Below are positions 57,501 to 64,000 of a stretch of DNA of 64,000 nt, in pieces. Within the stretch, counting starts at the first letter, position 1; each line of letters opens with the position of its first letter. The stretch comes from Hoplostethus atlanticus (Eukaryota > Chordata > Actinopteri > Trachichthyiformes > Trachichthyidae), in NCBI GenBank assembly GCA_034670405.1, contig JAXDDX010000010.1, positions 3,186,001 to 3,250,000 on the forward strand, read 5' to 3'. The notes below the pieces were generated by a model. The model saw only the letters and a list, made by a program, of their open reading frames with translations, ran no database searches and was not told where the DNA came from. Position numbers and translations under genes: made by a program.

Positions 57501-58617
57501 AACAAAGCTATCCATCCTAACAAGTCAATCAATCTAGTGTTGAGTCCTAAAATCGGATTTTTCTTAAAACACGCGAAAAAAGCTGCCAGTGGGGTGAGAG
57601 GATTTCACTTGTCTCCAATGCAAATCAACTTGTTTTAAGAATGCTTGTGTCTAAATCTTGTGTCGTTATCTTGATAGGAAACTAGTGGAGTGATCAGCCT
57701 TATCTCAAGATAAGTCACTTGTTTCCGGAGAGTTCCTGCAATAAATGAAAGTGCTTTGGAAACAAGTGGAATTATCTCACCCAATTGACACATTCTTCAC
57801 TTATTTTAGAGAAAAAAATCATTGGATGGACATTTTTTTCAAAGACACTCAGGTAAAATGATGAATAGCTTCGCGCAATCCGTGCGTAAAAGTGACCTGC
57901 TCGATTTCAACTTCGGGTTCAAAAATATAATCTGTTTGAGTATCCAGTAGCCAGTCAAAATTGTATTTCAAATTCTTAATATTTAAATGTAATAAATAAC
58001 GTTGAGTCCAGCATATCACCATTGAAAGAGAAAATAGATTATCGAGACCAAAGTTGGGTAATAACTTTGCTCGGATGGTAACTTTCATCCCCTAATCGAC
58101 TTGAACTTCTTCGAACTTCCCGTGCAGGGTAACCATTCTCTAAACACGTAAAAGACACGCTTTAATCACGTTTTTTCAAGGCTTTTAAAATAATTGAATT
58201 TGCCCAACGTCATCCTAGATATGTCGCCAATTTAAATAGAAAGTCTGTGAATGTTTACAGCATATATGACAGCGCGATTACACCTCTTACTGTAATAGGT
58301 GACATTCATCTCTATTGTCATCAGAATAACACGTGAGTTCATTCATAATTCAGTGTAATTGGACATGGGTGTGCGTGTATCGATATTTGGTTCAACAACA
58401 AACGCACCGCAAGTAAATAGTTGTCAATACTGCCAAAGCAGTTTCTCGGTCATTGATGTATCTTATTAGAGAAGGACGCTCTGACTAAGGCAAAAAAAGA
58501 GGAAAATATGTAAAAACACATCTCGTGTGTGTACACAAAACTTAGCAGGAATAAGAAAAGATAGTGCCTTACCTGGGAAGTTGCATTGTAAGGGTATCCA
58601 AACTGCGAGAAAGACAT
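54433..58617 (-). CDS. irx6a: irx6, iroquois homeobox transcription factor
   Basis: Nuclear TALE-class homeodomain transcription factor of the IRXB cluster. In vertebrates the family acts in patterning of the nervous system, heart and other organs. Six coding exons on the minus strand: 58573-58617, 57120-57401, 56266-56375, 55690-55985, 54839-55509 and 54433-54539, all GT-AG. The N-terminus [15 protein letters not shown], the STTCCDS and RSVSD motifs, [10 protein letters not shown], the homeodomain (about 157-219) and the iro box PRIWSLA match vertebrate IRX6. The position next to mmp2 fits irx6 and not irx5 or irx3. Exon 5 carries a one-base break: 277 residues are in frame, then a run to a stop near 55325 gives about 305 residues, whereas an unbroken gene would encode about 503. 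Exons before and after the break look well preserved. Confidence 0.95.
54540..54838 (-). other. irx6a: irx6 intron 5
   Basis: 299 bp, AT-rich. Nothing else is recognised in it. Confidence 0.85.
54839..55509 (-). CDS. irx6a: irx6 exon 5: acidic region and iro box, with a one-base frame break
   Basis: 671 bp. Frame 1 from the acceptor gives [20 protein letters not shown], then [13 protein letters not shown]. Near 55413-55416 (an A run of four on the minus strand) the IRX reading moves to another frame, [20 protein letters not shown], which stays open through the iro box [10 protein letters not shown] and CQYSTIEG to the donor GTATTT. Only the second frame fits the phase of exon 6. One extra A would join the frames. 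It could be a sequence error in a homopolymer, a polymorphism or a true loss of the C-terminal half. Confidence 0.9.
55510..55689 (-). other. irx6a: irx6 intron 4
   Basis: 180 bp with GT-AG ends. No other element is seen. Confidence 0.9.
55690..55985 (-). CDS. irx6a: irx6 exon 4: TALE homeodomain
   Basis: 296 bp holding the full homeodomain: [20 protein letters not shown], the three-residue loop in [29 protein letters not shown] and [14 protein letters not shown]. The recognition helix WFANARRRL is intact. It is followed by an acidic and lysine-rich stretch ending DQDCVTK. Acceptor TTCCAG, donor GTAAAC. Confidence 0.97.
55986..56265 (-). other. irx6a: irx6 intron 3
   Basis: 280 bp with GT-AG ends. 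No other element is seen. Confidence 0.9.
56266..56375 (-). CDS. irx6a: irx6 exon 3
   Basis: 110 bp reading [20 protein letters not shown] and [16 protein letters not shown], with a split Arg codon. This is the family's conserved linker before the homeodomain (human NPQYEFK and LGQYQYERYG). No start codon lies in it; it was placed from the splice sites and the homology. Donor GTAAGG. Confidence 0.94.
56376..57119 (-). other. irx6a: irx6 intron 2
   Basis: About 740 bp, AT-rich. Nothing else is recognised in it. Confidence 0.9.
57120..57401 (-). CDS. irx6a: irx6 exon 2: N-terminal domain with alanine tracts
   Basis: 94 codons. It starts [20 protein letters not shown] and includes [20 protein letters not shown] and [15 protein letters not shown], ending AIYSTL. 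A GCC-rich stretch at about 57293-57319 encodes nine alanines, and a second tract has six. The first tract is absent from human IRX6 as I recall it, and being a triplet repeat it may vary in length between individuals. Donor GTAGGT. Confidence 0.94.
57402..58572 (-). other. irx6a: irx6 intron 1
   Basis: About 1.17 kb, AT-rich. The first intron of a developmental gene often holds regulatory sites, but I cannot single any out here. Confidence 0.9.
58573..58617 (-). CDS. irx6a: irx6 exon 1: N-terminus
   Basis: 15 codons encoding [15 protein letters not shown], the conserved IRX N-terminus, ending in phase 0 at a GTAAGG donor. The ATG at 58617 is chosen because it aligns with vertebrate IRX6. 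An in-frame ATG 24 bp upstream would add nine unrelated residues, so is less likely. Confidence 0.93.
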
Positions 58618-58785
58618 AGCTGCTTCTTTTGTAACCATCAGCAATATTCTTCACCCTTGATCGATTGCAACCAATTCTACTTCAAATCCACCGTCTTACA
58701 CACATTTCCATGCACGGCCTTTCGCTCAATAATAGATGACTGCACTCATAGGAGGGAGACTTTAGCTCGCACCAGCTGCAGATTG

Positions 58786-58792
58786 TTTTATA
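58786..58792 (-). promoter_or_regulatory. irx6a: irx6 TATA box
   Basis: TATAAAA on the minus strand, about 170 bp upstream of the irx6 ATG. This predicts a transcription start near 58760 and a 5' UTR of about 140 bases. The call rests on motif and distance only. Confidence 0.5.
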
Positions 58793-58984
58793 TGAATGAA
58801 TAATCCCCCCAAAGGACCTGATAAGAAATGAAATTAAGCGTCATTAAGTGCAAAAAAAAATGTTGTTGTGTTAGCTGAAGGAGGCTTAAAGGATAACGTA
58901 AGACTTGCAAGATATGGACTCTGCTTGTGCTATTATTTGTGGCTCTATAGTTCCTTAGCATTCATCCATGCAAGGGTATCAGCG

Positions 58985-58992
58985 TGACGTCA
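58985..58992. promoter_or_regulatory. irx6a: Perfect CRE (TGACGTCA) upstream of irx6
   Basis: Palindromic cAMP-response element about 195 bp upstream of the TATA box and 370 bp upstream of the ATG. The full 8-mer is rare in bulk vertebrate DNA because it contains CpG, so a promoter role is plausible. Confidence 0.45.
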
Positions 58993-60381
58993 TTGTAATC
59001 CCGGAACGGCAGGGTACCAGGGATAGAGTAATGTCTTTGCCAATCACGTCCAACACTAGGTTTTCTTAAGGTGCACTGTACACTTTGTGTAATAGAATTC
59101 TTCACCGATTTACCAATAAAAGAAAAGACCCCAAAAACGGTACTGTGGTGCTCAGTTATTCAATTGTAACCTTGGTGGAAATAACAAATCAAGTCAAACA
59201 GCATAAAACGTGCAAGACGCACTTTTTGGCAGCATTATCAGTTATCACAATCATCATTATCTCAGTCACGCCTACATAGTCTATATATTCAGCATGCGAG
59301 GTGAGATGTTTTTTTTCTTTTCATTGTGTCAAATTGAAATGACATATAAAACAGAATATCACCCAGTGTGTTCTGTCAACATAATGATTATAGTCTAAAA
59401 GCTTACAGGAAGTGTTCCCTATATTTGGGTTATATGAGAATACAATCTGAGTAAATGTGCACCTCTAAAAATTCCACTTTTTTTCTCGACCTCTGTACGC
59501 CTCTGGCTGTCTGGCCAGAGGTCCAACCCGGAGTTAATGACGATGATGTTTCTATCTTTCTCTATTAGAGAGAGGGGCAGTCCCAGCAGGAACGGATAGA
59601 TGGGTTTTTGGCAGGTCAATAGACCAGTGATTGATGCGCGCCTGGAGACCTACGTGACCATTACGCGTAATGCGTAATTGTATCAATTAACAAATGGATA
59701 CATGCCCTTGTTTAACCAACGAGTAACAGAGTGAAAATATGCCTTAGAGGTGAAATCCAAAGAGCTGTGTTGGAAAAAAGACAGCGGAAGCCCTGCTCTC
59801 CAGTCTAATTAAATATCAGTGGATGGGGGCGACGAGAATTGCATTTTAATTGAATGATGCTCAGTTGAAAGATGGGGAAGGAATGAGGCTGCCTCTCAGT
59901 GAATGAAACGAGAAATAATTTTAAGCTTTATTAGATCAGCAACTCAACCATCACTAGTTGTCTCTTCCTCTCTCGTAAACATAAACAAGCAATGCCCCCT
60001 CCTGTGGAGTAGGGTGGCAGATAATGATCTATTATTTCCCCCATATGTATTTGTATTGACAGTGACAACGATGATCAGTCCTACTGAGTCATATGATCTG
60101 CTTGATTCCGACTGTCCCGGATTATACAGTGTCTCCGTTGTCACGATTGATACTGTGTGCCAAATATCCCGGTGCGCTGCCCTTCCAGGACTGATCAAAT
60201 TGGTGTTTCTTTCCCTGGAGACGCATCTGCGATTACGGGCTTTCTCTCCGAGGGGCGCTAAAGAGCCGCGTGTAGAGATGGAAACCTCCCGTCAGAGATG
60301 TACCAAGAGGATGAAGTGGACAGAGTGGTCATGGTCCAGGCACTGGGAAGTGCCATTTTTATACGCCTACAGGCTATACTA

Positions 60382-60382
60382 A

Positions 60383-60432
<50 letters not shown>
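60382..60432. repeat. (CT)n(CA)n compound microsatellite
   Basis: CT tract of about 16 bases passing directly into about 35 bases of CA. Confidence 0.95.
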
Positions 60433-61493
60433 ACGTCGTTGGTTCTGACAAGTGCTCATTGCCCCTGACAGGCATGTCTCCTATAGGCTACAGCAGTGAT
60501 CTTATTGGATAACATACCCTGGTCCTCAACAGTCAGCAATTCCCATGTTGCCAAGCTGTTTTATTTGGTAATGTTAGTTAGTGTTAGTGTGTTTAGTTAA
60601 TAAAATATGACTTCCATTTCAACATGTCCCTCCTTTCAGGGTTTAATCACGACATTAACTTCTCAACTCGTCGTAACACTCCAAATAACACCACAGACAT
60701 GGTGCACCCAGAATTTTTGAGGGGGCACAAATTCACACAAACGTGCACAATGCAAATCTCTCAAGGACATAGATAATAGAACCACAAATAAAAGGGACCT
60801 GCCAACTTTTTTTTTCCATTTTCAAATACATCTATCTTGTGGAAGGCGGAGGGTTGTTTACTGAGGTCGTTGACTGACACATTTACAATCATCATAACTG
60901 AACACTATAAAAGAAAACGTTGAAGTTATATCTGAGAGAACAGCAAAACAAAACTCTTTTACATTCTACTCACTAATATAGAATATCAGAATATATCATC
61001 TAAGAGGAATGTATGTTTCGTGCGTAAACAGCTATTACACAGGGAAAAGTGCACACAGGGAAGGTGGAAACAAGCTAAATGTAATTGCACGCCGGTGGTC
61101 GATGCATTTCACAAGGGCACGCATGATGGCCCAAGTGCATATGGACAGACTCATGCATAATGCATGTCCAGCAGTCAGTGTACATCTCACTGAATCAGGC
61201 CCAAATGAACACTAATTGTAATGGCACACTGACCAGAATGCCCTTCTCTCTAAAATTGTGTGACATCTCCACAATAAGGCAATATTTTACAGTGTTTTGT
61301 CCAGATTATTCAGAAACCCACTTTCTAATAAGGTTTTGTTCTTTCAGCTGACAGTGACAACTAATGGTTGCTCTCGTTCTCAGATGTTTAGGGTGTTTGT
61401 GCTCCCTATATGCTATAGTTGAACATCGTTTTGTAGTGTACAAAGTATGATATTTTTAGGTTAGTTAAAGGTTAGATGTTTAACATCTGTCAT

Positions 61494-61680
61494 TGTGACT
61501 AGAGAAAACGCCCTTCAACCAGAGGACCCAGGTTCAAGCCCCCAAGCATCTGCCCTGCTGAAAGACATGAAATCCCTACTAGCTCCAGGGGTGCTGTTCT
61601 GTAGCTGACCCTGACCTCTGACCTCCCTGTGGAGGGGGCAAGAGAAAGGAGAATTTTTGTATGAGGATAAACAAATTATT
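61494..61680 (+). mobile_element. tRNA-derived SINE remnant
   Basis: A B-box-like word GGTTCAAGCC at 61531-61540, preceded by an anticodon-arm-like stretch. It is followed by the common fish SINE body CTAGCTCCAGGGGTGCTGTT and GCTGACCCTGACCTCTGACC, with a GAGAATTTTTGTATGAGGAT tail. The A box is not clear. Boundaries are approximate. Confidence 0.6.
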
Positions 61681-61806
61681 ATTTTCTTTTTTTCCCTCCA
61701 CTTGTCGCAAACTGGTTTGTTTCTACCAATCCCTGCTTGATTCCCAAACTTCATGCTGCCCCTCTTCTTACTTTTATCTTTCTGGTCTTAAATCATCTAG
61801 GAACAT

Positions 61807-61862
61807 CTCACGTTTTGACCTAGGTCAAAGAATATTTGCAAATAATTCTTAATAATTCTTAA
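61807..61862. mobile_element. Fragment of GTCAA..TATTTGCAAATA repeat family
   Basis: ACCTAGGTCAAAGAATATTT with GCAAATAATT resembles the copies in mmp2 introns 2 and 4. The full extent is not resolved. Confidence 0.4.
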
Positions 61863-62435
61863 TGTTTGTCTTGCTTGAAGTACCATATTGGTGGGGGTTG
61901 CCACATGGGCCAATGCAAACAGCACCATAAAGTTTAGACAAACACGTGAAAGTGCTGAAAGTCAATTCATTAAACCTTTCTGTGATTAGCAGCTCATCTG
62001 TCCTGATGCAGTAAAACCTAGCCAACTGGTACTCGGAGCAGGTTGAAACAAAGAATAATAATTCATATAAAACTCTTAAGAATTAGAGTTTGTACACATA
62101 CAACGTGACCTAGGGCTGGTCCTGTTATGAAACGTTTAACTATGAGACAAGGGCACTCAGCCACTATGGTACATTCACTCAAGTTCTTTTGAGAATAAGC
62201 AAGTAAAAAGCTCCTCTGTCTCTCAGTCTAACTGCTCATCTTGGTTCCTAACGAGATTGAGTAATGCACGCCTCTCCCATTAAAGGCATCGCTGGGCGGA
62301 AGACAAAAAACCCACACCCTGGAAAGGTTAAGTCAACACTCTGTGGCTCCAAGCCCTCTTCTCCCACTTAATACATTTCCTATGCTGACTTAATGAACCA
62401 CACAGAACCTTGCTAGTTTTTCATAAGATGGGGGG

Positions 62436-62470
62436 TGGTGTGTGTGTGTGTGTGTATCGGGGGGGGGGGG
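62436..62470. repeat. (GT)n followed by a G run
   Basis: GT tract to about 62456, then 12 G. Confidence 0.9.
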
Positions 62471-62628
62471 AGTGAAATGGTAATAAGGGCAGACAGACGG
62501 AGAGACGGAGGGAGAACCCCGAGCCGAGCTGGGGATGAGGCAGCACCTACCCGGAGGTGTGCGATCTCATTAAAGCCAGATTGGTATATGCCAATGAATC
62601 CATGGCGCTTGTGATCCTGAATTATTAC

Positions 62629-62650
62629 ACGTACACACACACACACACAC
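62629..62650. repeat. (CA)n microsatellite
   Basis: CA tract starting with GTACAC. Confidence 0.9.
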
Positions 62651-63212
62651 TTCACTCATGAGGAGCGTTATTAGTACCGCTAAATTATCCAAAATGGAAA
62701 GAAAAGTAATAAATATTGTAATGAGAGCGATGTGGTCACAGCAGTGGCCAGTTAACACTAAAACAAACATCTCCAGGCTGGTGAATAATTTCAGCACACA
62801 GAGGGAGTCATTAAAGCTTTATCAAACAGAGAGGAAAGATAGGGGTATGATATGATATGATATCATGACGACTGTTTCAGTGAATCAGTCTGGTGGAGGG
62901 AAGAGAGGAGCGGTAATCCTGTGATGATGTTATTAGTGTGATGACAGTGTAAGTGGCAGCACTGTGCTCTGCTCTAAACTACGATGGGTATCTTTTGATA
63001 GACAACGTGCAGTTTGATTGAACTCAATAATATATATATTTGATTGTGTATTTCACTATTTAAACATGAACGTGCACGTGACTGGACAGGCGTAATTGGT
63101 GTTTCATTTGTATCCTCATTACTTTGATTGCTTGTAGTCAGATGTTTAACTCAAACAAACCCCAGGCATTTTGTGTTGGGAGCTGCACATCCCAGAGGCC
63201 CCTGGGGCTCCT

Positions 63213-63238
63213 GGGAGAGAGAGAGAGGGAGAGAGAGA

Positions 63239-63287
<49 letters not shown>

Positions 63288-63292
63288 GGAGA
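63213..63292. repeat. (GA)n microsatellite with GGGA interruptions
   Basis: About 80 bases of purine-only GA sequence. A shorter GA tract follows at 63413-63435. Confidence 0.95.
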
Positions 63293-64000
63293 AACAGAAA
63301 GAAGAGGCGTGTGTGTTGTTTGTGTGTTTGTGTGTGCTGGCTGGCAGAGTCCCCTGGAGGCTCTACTGTAAAGCTATCATCAGTGGTGGTGTCAGGGATT
63401 TGTAGCTTGTCACTGAGAGAGAGAGAGGGAGAGAGTGCTGGCAGTGACTCTGGGAAATAACTGCTTACGGAGAGAGCCTGGCTTGCTCGGCTTGTGTGTG
63501 TAAGTGTGTGTGCAGTGCCTGCGTAGGTGTGTGTTTGTGCGCGAGGGTGGAATGTGTGTCTATTTTCTCCCCGGGGTGTCTGGAGATGTGTATATGGTTA
63601 GTTTGCGGGTTGATCGTATGAGTTGAGGTACTGTGAAAGATCCGTGTGCCGTCTTTTATCTCGGGGCCTTAGGCGCTGCTTCTCTGTGTGTTCTTGTTGG
63701 CAAGTGGTGTATACGTGTCTATACTGGGTGTGTCAAAGCTGCTGGTAGCATTGCGTGGGTCTGTGTCTCCTTGTGCGTTAATGCTCATGTTTGGACATGA
63801 ATATGATCAAATATGTATTTTGAGTCCCCGCAAATGGGGAGTCTGTTTGCCATGTGTAGACTACCTCCCTGCTACTATGCCTATGTTTGTGTATGTGTGG
63901 TCCTTGCTGAGATGGATGCTGGCTTCAGACCGAACTTTCCTTTAAGGCGGAGGGAGGGCCAGCTGCAGCAAAACGCTGCTGCCTGGTAAAAAAAAAATGT

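Larger units (their letters stand above)
58618..64000. other. irx6 promoter and upstream flank, no other gene seen
   Basis: Contains the irx6 5' UTR and promoter, a (CT)n(CA)n tract at 60382-60432, a tRNA-type SINE remnant at about 61494-61680, the GTCAA-type repeat at about 61807-61860 and several GT, CA, G and GA tracts from 62430 on. The longest open frame (59903-60382, 159 codons, plus strand) has no recognisable domain. irx5 is not reached. Confidence 0.65.

Noticed and set aside
57039-57532. Open frames of 128 and 138 codons over irx6 exon 2
   Set aside because: Shadow frames of GC-rich irx6 exon 2; the true frame carries the IRX motifs and correct phases.
59903-60382. 159-codon plus-strand open frame upstream of irx6
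   Set aside because: It has an ATG but no recognisable domain, no clear splice or promoter signal, and ends near a microsatellite. Probably chance, though not excluded.
61501-61560. A functional tRNA gene at the B-box-like word
   Set aside because: No intact A box or cloverleaf; the following sequence is a known fish SINE body.
63128-63460. Open frames rich in RE repeats
   Set aside because: Translation of the (GA)n tract; a two-base repeat is open in all frames.

Overview
This is vertebrate, almost certainly teleost fish, nuclear DNA. It has GT-AG introns, vertebrate gene families, abundant (GT)n/(CT)n microsatellites, a GATA/GACA array and short dispersed repeats of fish type. Two protein-coding genes are supported, both on the minus strand: the 5' half of mmp2 (matrix metalloproteinase-2) at the left edge, and a complete iroquois homeobox gene, irx6 (irx6a in fish naming), at 54.4-58.6 kb. 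irx6 and mmp2 side by side in the same orientation is the conserved vertebrate IRXB-cluster order (IRX3-IRX5-IRX6-MMP2 in human).

Layout. 1-6678: mmp2 exons 7 to 1, read right to left. They encode the signal peptide, the propeptide with its cysteine switch, the N-terminal catalytic half and three fibronectin type II modules. The zinc-binding HEFGH exon and the hemopexin domain lie off the left edge. 6.7-53.5 kb: a roughly 47 kb gene desert with microsatellites, homopolymer runs, transposon-derived fragments and several low-repeat TAAT-rich blocks that look like regulatory DNA. It also holds an 850-bp GATA/GACA array at 49.1-50.0 kb and one unexplained plus-strand open frame with a good 3' splice site and a poly(A) signal (27.77-28.49 kb). 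53.6-58.6 kb: irx6 in six coding exons plus a possible extra 3' exon. 58.6-64 kb: the irx6 promoter (TATA box, perfect CRE) and upstream DNA with a tRNA-type SINE remnant. The next cluster gene (irx5) would be expected beyond the right edge but is not in the window.

irx6 is a TALE-class transcription factor and mmp2 a secreted gelatinase. They are linked by position, not by a shared pathway. The desert between them probably carries long-range enhancers of the IRX cluster, but that is inference. The most notable sequence facts are a one-base frame break in irx6 exon 5, the higher-order GATA array, a duplicated repeat that sits beside (GT)n tracts at two places 21 kb apart, and the orphan candidate exon at 27.8 kb.
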